DNA of 64,000 nucleotides from Paracoccus homiensis (GTDB lineage: Bacteria; Pseudomonadota; Alphaproteobacteria; Rhodobacterales; Rhodobacteraceae), in the NCBI RefSeq assembly GCF_900111675.1, contig NZ_FOHO01000006.1, positions 124,001 through 188,000 on the forward strand, written 5' to 3'. Within the stretch, counting starts at the first letter, position 1. Each line of letters begins with the position of its first letter. The notes beneath the pieces were generated by a model. It ran no database searches and was not told where the DNA came from. It was given only the letters and a program-made list of their open reading frames with translations. Made by a program: the position numbers and the translations under genes. Shown here one piece after another: positions 28,463 through 37,474 of this stretch.

Positions 28463-29371
28463 CTAGGCGATTGCGGCGGTCAGCAGCAGCGCCGCCGCGA
28501 TCATCAACGCCCGCCGATACAGCCCGATGCCGCGGTCAAGATCCGCGACCTGCGGATCGGGGGCGGCTTCGTTCAGCCACGGTTCGGCGCTGGTGCGATC
28601 GCCATAGGCGCGGGGGCCTGACAGCCGCACATTCAGCGCCCCCGCCATCGCGGCCTCGGGCCAGCCCGCATTGGGCGAGCGGTGTGCGCGGGCGTCGCGC
28701 CGGGCGATCCGCCAGGATCGCGGACTGCCGGATGCCAGCGCCAGCAGCAGCGCGGTCAATCGTGCGGGCAGCCAGTTCGCCACGTCGTCCAGGCGTGCCG
28801 CGAACCAGCCAAACTGGTGATAGCGGGCGTTCTTGTGACCGATCATCGAATCCAGCGTATTGATGGCCTTGTAGGCGGCGATCCCGGGCAGCCCCGCGAC
28901 CATCGCCCAGAACAACGGCGCGATCACCCCGTCCGAGGCGTTCTCGGCCAGGCTTTCAAGGCTGGCGCGGGTCAGGGCTGCCTGATCCGCCTGCGTCACA
29001 TCGCGCCCGACGATCATCGCGGTGGCATGCCGCGCGGCCGTCAGGTCGCCGTGTTGCAAGGGATGCAGCACCGCACGCAGGTGATCGTGCAGAGACCTTG
29101 CCGCCACGAGGGGCCAGGCAAGGATCGCCGCGACCCAGAACCCCAGAAGATCCTGTAGCAGGATGGCGGGCAGGGCGGCGGCGGCGATGGCGATGAGGGT
29201 GGTTGCAATCCCTTTCAGACGCCGCGCCTGTCCGCGATTCAACCGCTGTTCCAGCGCCCCGATCAGCCGCCCCAGCCATGTCACGGGATGGCCGATCCGC
29301 CGATACCAGCGATCCGGCCAGCCGAAGATGACGTCCAGAAGCAGCGCGATCAGGGCGAGGGCAGGGGTCAT
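28463..29371 (-). CDS. cbiB: Adenosylcobinamide-phosphate synthase
   Basis: The 302-residue polytopic membrane protein joins aminopropanol phosphate to adenosylcobyric acid in B12 synthesis (CbiB, also called CobD in aerobic-pathway species). The N terminus LLLDVIFGWPDRWYRRIGHPV and the GRDVTQADQAALTRASLESLAENASDG region (residues about 130-156) are diagnostic. Its ATG overlaps the stop of the upstream phosphatase gene by 4 bp, so the pair is coupled. Confidence 0.93.
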   Translation of the reverse strand: MTPALALIALLLDVIFGWPDRWYRRIGHPVTWLGRLIGALEQRLNRGQARRLKGIATTLIAIAAAALPAILLQDLLGFWVAAILAWPLVAARSLHDHLRAVLHPLQHGDLTAARHATAMIVGRDVTQADQAALTRASLESLAENASDGVIAPLFWAMVAGLPGIAAYKAINTLDSMIGHKNARYHQFGWFAARLDDVANWLPARLTALLLALASGSPRSWRIARRDARAHRSPNAGWPEAAMAGALNVRLSGPRAYGDRTSAEPWLNEAAPDPQVADLDRGIGLYRRALMIAAALLLTAAIA

Positions 29372-29901
29372 GTCAGGTTCACCGCTTCGACCGACCAATC
29401 CGAGCCTGCGCGACGCAGGATGGTCAGCGACAGGGGCGCGATCGCAAAGGACAGCGCGGCCGTCCCCACCACCATCGCAAGCGCCGCGCGCGCCGTTCCG
29501 GCATGGGCGATGATCACGCTGTCGCGGTCCAGCCTTTGCAGAATGGGCTGAACCCGCGCGGCCATGTCCTGAAAACTTTCGCCCCCGTCAGGACGATGCC
29601 GCGCCAGTTCAGACATCGGCAGCGCCCCAAGATCAGGCAGATCGGCATAGCGCAGGCCTTCCCACGCGCCGTAATCCTGTTCCCACAGATCGCGATGCGT
29701 CTGCGTCGGTGTCAGCCCCAGGGCAGCCGCCGTTTGCAGACAGCGCTGCGCGGGGCTGGCGATGATCTGTGCATCCCGGCGCAGCCGCGCCCGGACCCGC
29801 GCGATCATCTGCGAATCGCCGATATCCGCCGACACGTCACGTCGCCCGGCAAGACGGCCATCGGTCAGTGGCGGCGCATGGCGCACGATTGTCAGCAGCA
29901 T
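29368..29901 (-). CDS. cobC: Histidine phosphatase, probable alpha-ribazole phosphatase
   Basis: The 177-residue phosphoglycerate-mutase-like enzyme has the catalytic motif IVRHAPP (RHA in place of the usual RHG), the YGAWEGLRYADLP segment and the second His in VIIAHAGTARA. Coupling to cbiB argues for the CobC role, removing the 5'-phosphate of alpha-ribazole phosphate in nucleotide-loop assembly. A hairpin with B12-box-like sequence lies 18-39 bp upstream. Other phosphatase roles cannot be excluded from sequence alone. Confidence 0.85.
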   Translation of the reverse strand: MLLTIVRHAPPLTDGRLAGRRDVSADIGDSQMIARVRARLRRDAQIIASPAQRCLQTAAALGLTPTQTHRDLWEQDYGAWEGLRYADLPDLGALPMSELARHRPDGGESFQDMAARVQPILQRLDRDSVIIAHAGTARAALAMVVGTAALSFAIAPLSLTILRRAGSDWSVEAVNLT

Positions 29902-29918
29902 CGCGTTCCCCCCTCTGT

Positions 29919-29940
29919 GCCGGTGCAGGACTATCCCGGC
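29919..29940 (-). promoter_or_regulatory. Leader hairpin upstream of cobC
   Basis: On the minus strand GCCGG pairs with CCGGC around a 12-base loop, directly before the GGGGGGAA ribosome site of cobC. The flanking sequence AAGCC...CCTGC...CGGC loosely resembles the B12 box, but the rest of a cobalamin riboswitch is not recognisable. Confidence 0.3.
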
Positions 29941-30006
29941 TTTCGCGCTGACAAAAGCCGAAAGCCACCGCCATTGACCGATGCGCAGAAGACGCGCAGG
30001 CTCTGC

Positions 30007-30036
30007 TTGACGCTTGGGGGGAAACTGCCTTATTCA
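30007..30036 (+). promoter_or_regulatory. Candidate promoter of the leucine catabolic cluster
   Basis: TTGACG (30007-30012), an 18-base spacer and TATTCA (30031-30036) lie 40 bp before the ivd ATG. The expected transcription start falls inside the inverted repeat at 30043-30056. Confidence 0.45.
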
Positions 30037-30042
30037 AGGAAA

Positions 30043-30056
30043 TGAACAAGCGTTCA
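30043..30056. promoter_or_regulatory. Inverted repeat operator upstream of ivd
   Basis: Perfect TGAAC-AAGC-GTTCA dyad placed where transcription should start and 19 bp before the ATG. The half-site size and spacing fit a TetR-family repressor; TetR-type regulators (LiuQ) are known for leucine degradation genes in proteobacteria. Confidence 0.5.
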
Positions 30057-30075
30057 ATAAATGGGAGGTGATGCG

Positions 30076-31236
30076 ATGTTCACGCGCGGGATGGAGTTCG
30101 ATCTGGGCGAGGATGTGAATGCCCTGCGGGACATGGTTCATCGTTGGGCGCAGGATCGGATCAAGCCGATCGCCAGCGCGGTGGATCGCGACAACGCCTT
30201 CCCGAACGATCTTTGGACCGAAATGGGCGATCTGGGCCTTCTGGGCATCACCGTGCCCGAAGAATTCGGCGGCTCGGGGATGGGCTATCTGGCCCATGTC
30301 ATCGCGACCGAGGAAATCGCCCGCGCCAGCGCCAGTGTCAGCCTGTCCTATGGCGCGCATTCGAATCTGTGCGTGAACCAGATCAAGCTGAACGGCAGCG
30401 ATGAACAGCGCGCGAAATATCTGCCCGATCTGTGCAGCGGCAAGGCGGTGGGCGCGCTGGCCATGTCCGAAGAGGGCGCGGGCAGCGATGTCGTCAGCAT
30501 GAAGCTGCGGGCCGAGAAAAAGAACGACCGCTATGTTCTGAACGGCAACAAATACTGGATCACCAACGCCCCCGATGCACAGACGCTGGTCGTCTATGCC
30601 AAGACCGACCCGGATGCCGGCAGCAAGGGCATCACCGCATTCATCGTCGAACGCGGAATGGCCGGGTTCAGCACCAGTCCGCATTTCGACAAGCTGGGGA
30701 TGCGCGGATCGAACACGGGCGAGTTGATCTTCGAGAACTGCGAAATCCCGTTCGAAAACGTTCTGGGCGAAGAGGGGCGCGGCGTCCGCGTCCTGATGTC
30801 GGGGCTGGATTACGAACGCGTCGTGCTGTCGGGGATCGGCACTGGCATCATGGCCGCCTGTCTGGACGAGGTGATGCCATATATGGCCGAGCGCAAGCAG
30901 TTCGGTCAGCCCATTGGGTCCTTCCAGCTGATGCAGGGCAAGATCGCCGATATGTATGTCGCGCTGAACACCGCCCGCGCCTATGTCTACGAGGTCGCGC
31001 GGGCCTGCGATGCGGGCAAGGTGACCCGGCAGGACGCGGCGGGCGCGGTGCTGTATGCCAGCGAACAGGCGATGGTCCAGGCCCATCAGGCGGTTCAGGC
31101 GATGGGCGGCGCGGGCTTTCTGAATGACAGCGTGGTCAGCCGTCTGTTCCGCGATGCCAAGCTGATGGAAATCGGCGCAGGCACCAGCGAGATCCGTCGC
31201 ATGTTGATCGGTCGCGAGTTGATGACGCTGGTCTGA
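30076..31236 (+). CDS. ivd: Isovaleryl-CoA dehydrogenase
   Basis: The 386-residue FAD enzyme oxidises isovaleryl-CoA to 3-methylcrotonyl-CoA, the third step of leucine breakdown. The acyl-CoA dehydrogenase folds are complete: [35 protein letters not shown] and YWITNAPDA. The catalytic base is E247 in [11 protein letters not shown], the position typical of isovaleryl-CoA dehydrogenases and not of short-chain enzymes. ATG 30076 follows GGGAGGTG. It is the first gene of the catabolic cluster and lies behind an inverted repeat operator. Confidence 0.95.
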   Translation: MFTRGMEFDLGEDVNALRDMVHRWAQDRIKPIASAVDRDNAFPNDLWTEMGDLGLLGITVPEEFGGSGMGYLAHVIATEEIARASASVSLSYGAHSNLCVNQIKLNGSDEQRAKYLPDLCSGKAVGALAMSEEGAGSDVVSMKLRAEKKNDRYVLNGNKYWITNAPDAQTLVVYAKTDPDAGSKGITAFIVERGMAGFSTSPHFDKLGMRGSNTGELIFENCEIPFENVLGEEGRGVRVLMSGLDYERVVLSGIGTGIMAACLDEVMPYMAERKQFGQPIGSFQLMQGKIADMYVALNTARAYVYEVARACDAGKVTRQDAAGAVLYASEQAMVQAHQAVQAMGGAGFLNDSVVSRLFRDAKLMEIGAGTSEIRRMLIGRELMTLV

Positions 31237-31298
31237 TCCAGGATCCCGCCGCGACGAGGGGCGCGGCGGGGATCTGGCCGACCGCAAGGGGGGAAGGA

Positions 31299-32843
31299 AT
31301 GAGCCGTCTGTTGCCGCATGCCGATCATGCCGCGCTGTGTCGCGGGTTCAGGTGGGAATATGCGCCCGACCTGAACATGGCTGCGCAATGTCTGTCACAT
31401 GATCCCGATGCGACAGCGATCATTGACTATGACGGTGCCGCGCATCCGATCAGCTTTGGCCGACTGGGCCGCATGAGCGATCAGCTGGCCCATGCGCTGA
31501 ATGCCGAGGCGGGCGATCGCGTGGGGGTCTTGCGCACGCAATCGGCATGGACGGCCGCTGCGCATCTGGCGATCTGGAAATCTGCGGCGATCTCGGTCCC
31601 GCTGTTCAAGCTGTTCGGCCCCGAGGCGCTGGCCCTGCGGTTGCGTGACGCGGGTGTGACCTGCGTGATCGCCGACCCCGAAGGTCGCGACATGCTGCGC
31701 GATTTCGACGATATCCGCGTGATCGTTCCGGAAGATGGGCAGCCCGATCAGGGCGGTTTTGCGGCGCGACCCACCGGACCTGAAACGCCTGCCATCATCA
31801 TCTACACCTCGGGTACGACCGGGGCGCCGAAAGGGGCGCTGCACGGCCATCGGGTGCTGACAGGCCACCTGCCGGGCGTCGAGATGAGCCACGATCTGCT
31901 GGGCCAGCCGGGCGACTGCCTGTGGACGCCGGCTGACTGGGCCTGGATCGGCGGGCTGTTCGATGTGCTGATGCCGGGGCTTGCGCTTGGCGTGCCGGTG
32001 GTCGCCGCACGAATGCCGAAATTCGACCCTGCCGCCGTGGCCGATCTGATTTCGACATGTGGCGTGCGCAACGTGTTCTTTCCGCCCACCGCGCTGAAGA
32101 TGCTGAAAGCCGCCGACGCGCGCGTGCCGGGCCTGCGCAGCGTCGCCTCGGGCGGCGAGACGCTGGGGGCCGAGATGCTTGACTGGGGACGCGGTGCATT
32201 TGGCCTGACGATCAACGAATTCTACGGCCAGACCGAATGCAACATGGTCGCCAGTTCCGCCAGCACGATGTTCCCGGTGCGCCCCGGCGCGATCGGCAAG
32301 GCCGCGCCCGGTTTTGACGTCCAGATCATCGACCTGCAAGGCCAGCCGACCAAGGCCGAGGGCGACATTGCCATCCGTCGTGGCGCGGGCAGCATGATGT
32401 TGAACTACTGGAACCGACCCGACGCCACCGCCGACAAGTTTCGCGGCGATTGGCTGCTGACCGGCGATCGTGGCGTGATCGAGGATGGCTATATCCGCTT
32501 TGTCGGGCGCGACGATGACGTGATCACCAGCGCAGGCTATCGCATCGGCCCCTCCGAGATCGAGGATTGCCTGCTGAAACATCCGGCCGTCGCGGCGGCG
32601 GGTGTCGTCGGCAAGCCCGATGCCCTGCGCACCGAAATCGTCAAGGCCTATGTGGTCTTGCGCGACGGTCATACCGCGTCCGACGCGCTGGCCAAAGACC
32701 TGCAATCCCATGCAAAACGCATGTCGGCGGCGCATTCCTACCCGCGCGAGATCGCGTTTCTGGACGCCCTTCCGATGACCGTGACCGGCAAGGTCATGCG
32801 CCGCGAGTTGCGCAATCTGGCGGAGGATGAATGCACAAGCTGA
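31299..32843 (+). CDS. Acyl-CoA synthetase (AMP-forming)
   Basis: The 514-residue adenylate-forming enzyme has IIYTSGTTGAPKGALHGH (P-loop-like A3 motif), NEFYGQTECNM (A5), GDWLLTGDRGVIEDGYIRFVGRDDD (A7-A8, about residues 380-405) and the catalytic C-terminal Lys in PMTVTGKVMRRE. Position between ivd and mccB suggests activation of isovalerate, 3-methylcrotonate or acetoacetate, but the acid is not readable from motifs. The 3' end overlaps the LprI-like gene by 13 bp. Confidence 0.88.
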   Translation: MSRLLPHADHAALCRGFRWEYAPDLNMAAQCLSHDPDATAIIDYDGAAHPISFGRLGRMSDQLAHALNAEAGDRVGVLRTQSAWTAAAHLAIWKSAAISVPLFKLFGPEALALRLRDAGVTCVIADPEGRDMLRDFDDIRVIVPEDGQPDQGGFAARPTGPETPAIIIYTSGTTGAPKGALHGHRVLTGHLPGVEMSHDLLGQPGDCLWTPADWAWIGGLFDVLMPGLALGVPVVAARMPKFDPAAVADLISTCGVRNVFFPPTALKMLKAADARVPGLRSVASGGETLGAEMLDWGRGAFGLTINEFYGQTECNMVASSASTMFPVRPGAIGKAAPGFDVQIIDLQGQPTKAEGDIAIRRGAGSMMLNYWNRPDATADKFRGDWLLTGDRGVIEDGYIRFVGRDDDVITSAGYRIGPSEIEDCLLKHPAVAAAGVVGKPDALRTEIVKAYVVLRDGHTASDALAKDLQSHAKRMSAAHSYPREIAFLDALPMTVTGKVMRRELRNLAEDECTS

Positions 32844-33304
32844 TCGCCCTTGGCTTGATTCCTCTGCTTTCCGCGCCCTTCGCGCAGGCCCAGCAGGCAC
32901 CACCGCTGGACAAGCCCGCCATTCGCGCCTGCTTCAAGGATCACCGCAACACAGACGGTCTGCCCGACTGCGTGGGCCGGGCTGCAACGGCCTGTCAGAC
33001 GGCGCATCCTCAGCCTGAAACGACCATCGCGATCTCGGAATGTCTGATGGCCGATGCGACGGTCTGGGACCGCATTCTGAGCAATCAATACAAGCAGACG
33101 CGCACGCATTTCGACTATCAGCCCGAACTGGGCGACCATCTGCGCGATGCGCAGCGCGGCTGGATCGCGATGCGCGATGCCGATTGCGCGCTGGCCTACG
33201 CCCAATATGGCGGCGGGTCGATGCGGGGGATCGCGGCGGCCAATTGCCGGTTGCGCCACACCGCGTTGCGGGCGTTTCAACTTTACAAGATGCGACAACC
33301 CTAG
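32831..33304 (+). CDS. Secreted LprI/DUF1311-like protein
   Basis: The 157-residue protein has a signal peptide (cleavage near AQA-QQ, residue 20) and four or more Cys in the pattern of the DUF1311/LprI family: [44 protein letters not shown] and [12 protein letters not shown]. Family members include a mycobacterial lysozyme inhibitor; whether this one inhibits anything is unknown. It is embedded between metabolic genes with a 13 bp overlap upstream and looks like a passenger. Confidence 0.8.
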   Translation: MHKLIALGLIPLLSAPFAQAQQAPPLDKPAIRACFKDHRNTDGLPDCVGRAATACQTAHPQPETTIAISECLMADATVWDRILSNQYKQTRTHFDYQPELGDHLRDAQRGWIAMRDADCALAYAQYGGGSMRGIAAANCRLRHTALRAFQLYKMRQP

Positions 33305-33360
33305 CGACCGATTGTCGTGAAATGGGGGCAGGTGAGGCCTGCGAATTCAAGGACCGGACC

Positions 33361-34965
33361 ATGAAACTGAAAAGCCAAGCTTTGACCAATTCCGATGCCT
33401 ATCGTGCCAACCGGCAGGCGCATCTGGCGCTTCTGGATACCGCGCGTCAGGCGGCGCAGGCCGCTGCGGCGGGTGGCGGGGCCAAGGCGATGGACCGCCA
33501 TGTCAGCCGGGGCAAGATGCCGCCGCGCGAACGGGTCGCCAACCTGCTTGATCCCGGTTCGCCCTTTCTGGAAATCGGTGCGACGGCGGCCCATGACATG
33601 TATGACGGCGCGGCCCCCGGCGCGGGCGTGATCGCGGGCATCGGACGGGTGCATGGGCAGGACGTGATGGTCGTGGCCAATGACGCGACGGTCAAGGGCG
33701 GCACCTATTACCCGATGACCGTCAAGAAACATCTGCGCGCCCAGGAAATCGCCGAGGAATGCCATCTGCCTTGCGTCTATCTGGTCGATAGCGGCGGCGC
33801 GAACCTGCCCAATCAGGACGAGGTGTTTCCCGATCGCGACCATTTCGGCCGCATCTTCTTCAATCAGGCACAGATGAGCGCCAAGGGCATTCCCCAGATC
33901 GCCGTCGTGATGGGGTCCTGCACGGCGGGCGGCGCCTATGTTCCCGCCATGTCCGATGTCACCATCATCGTCCGCGATCAGGGCACGATCTTTCTGGCCG
34001 GCCCGCCACTGGTCAAGGCTGCCACGGGCGAGGTGGTCTCATCCGAGGATCTGGGCGGCGGCGATGTCCATACCCGCCTGTCTGGCGTCGCGGACTATCT
34101 GGCCGAGGATGACGCCCACGCGCTGGCCCAGGCCCGCCGCGCCATCGCCAATCTGAACCGCCGCATGCCCGACAGCGTTGTCTGGCAATCGCCCGAGGAT
34201 CCCGCCTATGATCCCGACGAAATCCTGGGCGTCGTGCCCGCCGATCTGCGCACGCCCTATGACATCCGCGAGGTGATCGCCCGCACCGTCGACGGCAGCC
34301 GCTTTGACGAATTCAAGGCCCGTTTCGGCGAAACGCTGGTGACGGGCTTCGCCCATGTTCAGGGCTGCCCGGTCGGGATCGTGGCCAATAATGGCGTGTT
34401 GTTCAGCGAGGCCGCGCAGAAGGGCGCGCATTTCGTCGAACTGTGTTCGCAGCGCGGCATCCCGCTGGTCTTCCTGCAGAACATCACCGGCTTCATGGTG
34501 GGACGTAAATACGAAAACGAAGGCATCGCCCGCCACGGCGCCAAGATGGTCACCGCTGTCGCCACCACCAATGTCCCCAAGATCACCATGCTGGTCGGTG
34601 GCAGCTTTGGCGCGGGCAATTACGGCATGGCGGGTCGCGCCTATTCGCCGCGATTCCTGTGGACCTGGCCCAACAGCCGCATCAGCGTGATGGGCGGCGA
34701 ACAGGCCGCAGGCGTTCTGGCCACCGTCAAGCGCGACGGGATCGAACGGCAGGGCGGCACCTGGTCCCCCGAGGAAGAGGCCGAGTTCAAGCGCCCCACG
34801 ATCCAGATGTTCGACCGCCAGTCGCACCCGCTCTATGCCTCGGCGCGCCTGTGGGATGACGGCATCATCGACCCGCGCCAGACCCGCGATATTCTGGGCC
34901 TCTCCCTGCGCGCCAGCCTGAACGCCCCGATCCAGCCCACGCGCTTTGGCGTCTTCCGGATGTGA
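33361..34965 (+). CDS. mccB: Methylcrotonoyl-CoA carboxylase, carboxyltransferase subunit
   Basis: The 534-residue beta subunit transfers CO2 from carboxybiotin to 3-methylcrotonyl-CoA. Crotonase-fold oxyanion segments are seen in [20 protein letters not shown] and [16 protein letters not shown], with [19 protein letters not shown] in the C-terminal half; the sequence follows MCC and not propionyl-CoA carboxylase. Start ATG 33361 (MKLKSQAL) is family-like; the frame reads 107 codons further upstream into the LprI-like gene as a shadow. The biotin subunit mccA follows after the ASCH gene and a macro-domain remnant. Confidence 0.95.
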   Translation: MKLKSQALTNSDAYRANRQAHLALLDTARQAAQAAAAGGGAKAMDRHVSRGKMPPRERVANLLDPGSPFLEIGATAAHDMYDGAAPGAGVIAGIGRVHGQDVMVVANDATVKGGTYYPMTVKKHLRAQEIAEECHLPCVYLVDSGGANLPNQDEVFPDRDHFGRIFFNQAQMSAKGIPQIAVVMGSCTAGGAYVPAMSDVTIIVRDQGTIFLAGPPLVKAATGEVVSSEDLGGGDVHTRLSGVADYLAEDDAHALAQARRAIANLNRRMPDSVVWQSPEDPAYDPDEILGVVPADLRTPYDIREVIARTVDGSRFDEFKARFGETLVTGFAHVQGCPVGIVANNGVLFSEAAQKGAHFVELCSQRGIPLVFLQNITGFMVGRKYENEGIARHGAKMVTAVATTNVPKITMLVGGSFGAGNYGMAGRAYSPRFLWTWPNSRISVMGGEQAAGVLATVKRDGIERQGGTWSPEEEAEFKRPTIQMFDRQSHPLYASARLWDDGIIDPRQTRDILGLSLRASLNAPIQPTRFGVFRM

Positions 34966-34972
34966 GGACGCA

Positions 34973-35362
34973 ATGACCGCCCCCGAACCCGCCATCAGCT
35001 TCACCTTCGGCGATTCGCGCGACCTGAACGCCGAATTGCTGCAACTGGTGCGCGACGGGGTGAAAACCGCAACCTGCGGCGCCCTGCGCGATTTCCAGAA
35101 CGGGGCCGAGCCGATGCCGCAGGTCGGTCGCCGCGACATCGCGCTGGACTGGGACGGCAACCCGGCGCTGCTCATTGAAACCACGCAGGTCAGCATCCAC
35201 GCCTTTCGCGACGTGCCCGACGATTTTGCCCTGGCCGAGGGCGAGGGCAGTGTCGCCGAATGGCGCGAAGGCCATATCGCCTATTTTACCCGCAATGGCG
35301 GCTACGATCCCGACATGCTGCTGGTCTGCGAACGCTTCCGCCTGATCAGGGTGCTGCCATGA
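34973..35362 (+). CDS. ASCH-domain protein
   Basis: The 129-residue protein has the ASCH/PUA-like pattern: SFTFGDSRDLNAELLQLV, then the KTATCG segment (ligand-binding Lys-Thr-Ala-Thr), LIETTQVSIHAFRDV and the EWREGHIAYF ending. ASCH proteins bind RNA or nucleotides; one family hydrolyses N4-acetylcytidine. The exact function here is unknown. It starts 7 bp after mccB, and its stop overlaps the start of the macro-domain fragment (ATGA). Confidence 0.8.
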   Translation: MTAPEPAISFTFGDSRDLNAELLQLVRDGVKTATCGALRDFQNGAEPMPQVGRRDIALDWDGNPALLIETTQVSIHAFRDVPDDFALAEGEGSVAEWREGHIAYFTRNGGYDPDMLLVCERFRLIRVLP

Positions 35363-35457
35363 TCCGCGTCTGGCAGGGCGAAATCACCACCCTGGCGGCG
35401 GGTGCGATCGTCAGCGCCGCCGCCAGCGCACAGCTTCTGGAAGGGGCGCTGCGATGA
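35359..35457 (+). pseudogene. Truncated macro-domain remnant
   Basis: A 32-codon frame begins MIRVWQGEITTLAAGAIVSAAA. This aligns with the start of ADP-ribose binding macro domains (typically [22 protein letters not shown]). The Asp of GDI is Glu, the VDAIVNAAN motif has become AGAIVSAAA, and the frame stops after LLEGALR before the glycine-rich loop. What remains could not bind ADP-ribose. It is coupled to the ASCH gene, as if the two once formed a pair. Beyond the stop I see nothing macro-like up to mccA at 35546. Confidence 0.7.
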
Positions 35458-35545
35458 CGGCTTCTTCTTTGCACAAATACCCATTCGCACGCCCGCAACC
35501 CGCAGCCACGACCCAAGGCGCACAGCCCCAAGAACGAGAGACGCC

Positions 35546-37474
35546 ATGTTCGACAAGATCCTGATCGCCAATCGCGGCGAAATCGCCTGCCGCATCATCG
35601 ACAGCTGCCGCCGCCTGGGCGTGGGCACGGTCGCCGTATTCTCGGATGCCGACCGTGCCGCCCGCCATGTCGCCATGGCCGATGAGGCCGTGCATCTGGG
35701 TGGCCCGGCCCCGGCTGACAGCTATCTGCGCGGCGACGCGATCATTCAGGCGGCCAGGGATTGCGGGGCGCAGGCCATCCATCCCGGCTATGGCTTTCTC
35801 AGCGAGAACCCCGATTTCGTCGATGCGGTCGAGGCTGCGGGCCTTGTCTTTATCGGACCCTCGGCCAAGGCCATTCGCGCGATGGGTTTGAAAGACGCCG
35901 CCAAGGCCCTGATGGAAGAGGCGGGCGTTCCCGTCGTTCCGGGCTATCACGGCAGCAATCAGGACCCGGCGCATCTTGCGCAGCAGGCGGATGACATCGG
36001 CTACCCGGTGCTGATCAAGGCCGTCGCGGGGGGCGGCGGCAAGGGTATGCGCCGCGTCGATGATCCCAGGGATTTCGCCGACGCGCTGGCCTCGGCCCAG
36101 TCCGAGGCGAAGAACGCTTTCGGCAATCCCGATGTGCTGATCGAGAAATACGTCCTGCAGCCCCGCCATATCGAGGTGCAGGTCTTTGGCGACGGCCACC
36201 GCGCCGTGCATCTGTTCGAACGCGACTGTTCGCTGCAGCGCCGCCACCAGAAGGTGATCGAGGAAGCCCCGGCCCCCGGCATGACCGAAGACATGCGCAA
36301 GACGATGGGCGCCGCCGCCGTCCGCGCGGCCGAGGCGATCGGTTACAAGGGTGCGGGCACGATCGAATTCATCGTGGACGGCTCCGACGGGCTGCGCAGC
36401 GACGGGTTCTGGTTCATGGAAATGAACACCCGCCTGCAGGTCGAACATCCCGTGACCGAGGCGATCACCGGCATCGATCTGGTGGAATGGCAGCTGCGGG
36501 TGGCCGCCGGCGAAGCCTTGCCCGCCCGGCAAGAGGATCTGACCATCACCGGGCACGCCTTCGAGGCCCGCCTTTACGCCGAGGATGTGCCCGCAGGCTT
36601 TCTGCCCGCCACTGGCCGTCTGGCGCATCTGAATTTCCCGGACGGGGCGCGGATCGAAACCGGCGTGCGTCAGGGCGATACGATCAGCCCGTGGTATGAT
36701 CCGATGATCGCCAAGATCGTCACCTATGGCGCGACCCGCGCCATCGCGTTGCGCGCGCTGGAATCCGCGCTTGTCGATACCGAGGTTGCGGGCTCGGTCA
36801 CCAATGTCGATTTCCTCATCGCGCTGACCCGTCATGACGGGTTCCGCAAGGGCGAGGTCGATACCGGTCTGATCGGGCGCGATCTGGACGACCTGATTGC
36901 CGCTGCCGAACCCGATCCGCGCGCGCGTGCCTTGGCCGTGATCGGCCTTGCCGGTCTGGCCGATGCCGATGTGAAGGGCGGCGCGACCATGTGGCAACCG
37001 CTGCGCCGGACCATCTCCTGGGAAGGCGGTCAGGCCATGCTGGAGGTACTGGGTCCGGGCGCGGCGCGGGTCGATCTGGGCGACAGCATCCATGAGGTGC
37101 GCTGGCAGGGCGACCGCTGGTGGGTCGATGACGCGCTGCGCCGCAACCGGATCGTGTCCCATGACGCCGGGATCAGCGTCTTTGGTGGCCGGACGGTGCA
37201 TCTGACCCGTCACGACCCGCTGGCCCGCGATGCGGCCTCGGCGGGTGGCGATGCCCTGACCCTGTCGCCGATGCCGGGACTGGTGAAGGCCGTCCATGTC
37301 AGCGCGGGGCAGGAGGTGAAGGCAGGCGACAGGCTGGCCGTGCTGGAAGCGATGAAGATGGAACACAGTCTGACCGCCGCCCGCGACGGCACCGTGGCCG
37401 AGGTTCTGGCCCAGGCCGGCGATCAGGTCGAGGCCGGCGCACCGCTGATCCGTCTGGAAGAGGAAGAGGCATGA
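35546..37474 (+). CDS. mccA: Methylcrotonoyl-CoA carboxylase, biotin carboxylase subunit
   Basis: The 642-residue alpha subunit has a biotin carboxylase domain (MFDKILIANRGEIACRII; ATP-grasp loop AGGGGKGMRRV; FMEMNTRLQVEHPVTE) and a C-terminal biotinyl domain. EAMKMEHSL carries the biotinylated K604. A BT-like linker lies between. ATG 35546 has AACGAGAG upstream; 48 codons of open frame before it are non-coding or belong to the macro remnant. It overlaps the GST gene by 4 bp. Confidence 0.95.
   Translation: MFDKILIANRGEIACRIIDSCRRLGVGTVAVFSDADRAARHVAMADEAVHLGGPAPADSYLRGDAIIQAARDCGAQAIHPGYGFLSENPDFVDAVEAAGLVFIGPSAKAIRAMGLKDAAKALMEEAGVPVVPGYHGSNQDPAHLAQQADDIGYPVLIKAVAGGGGKGMRRVDDPRDFADALASAQSEAKNAFGNPDVLIEKYVLQPRHIEVQVFGDGHRAVHLFERDCSLQRRHQKVIEEAPAPGMTEDMRKTMGAAAVRAAEAIGYKGAGTIEFIVDGSDGLRSDGFWFMEMNTRLQVEHPVTEAITGIDLVEWQLRVAAGEALPARQEDLTITGHAFEARLYAEDVPAGFLPATGRLAHLNFPDGARIETGVRQGDTISPWYDPMIAKIVTYGATRAIALRALESALVDTEVAGSVTNVDFLIALTRHDGFRKGEVDTGLIGRDLDDLIAAAEPDPRARALAVIGLAGLADADVKGGATMWQPLRRTISWEGGQAMLEVLGPGAARVDLGDSIHEVRWQGDRWWVDDALRRNRIVSHDAGISVFGGRTVHLTRHDPLARDAASAGGDALTLSPMPGLVKAVHVSAGQEVKAGDRLAVLEAMKMEHSLTAARDGTVAEVLAQAGDQVEAGAPLIRLEEEEA

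Noticed and set aside
29902-30060. Full cobalamin riboswitch upstream of cobC
   Set aside because: The GCCACTG and GGGAA-type conserved segments could not be found; only a partial B12-box likeness is present.
33040-33360. N-terminal extension of mccB reaching into the LprI-like gene
   Set aside because: Family homology begins at MKLKSQAL at 33361, and the upstream frame is a shadow of the LprI-like gene.
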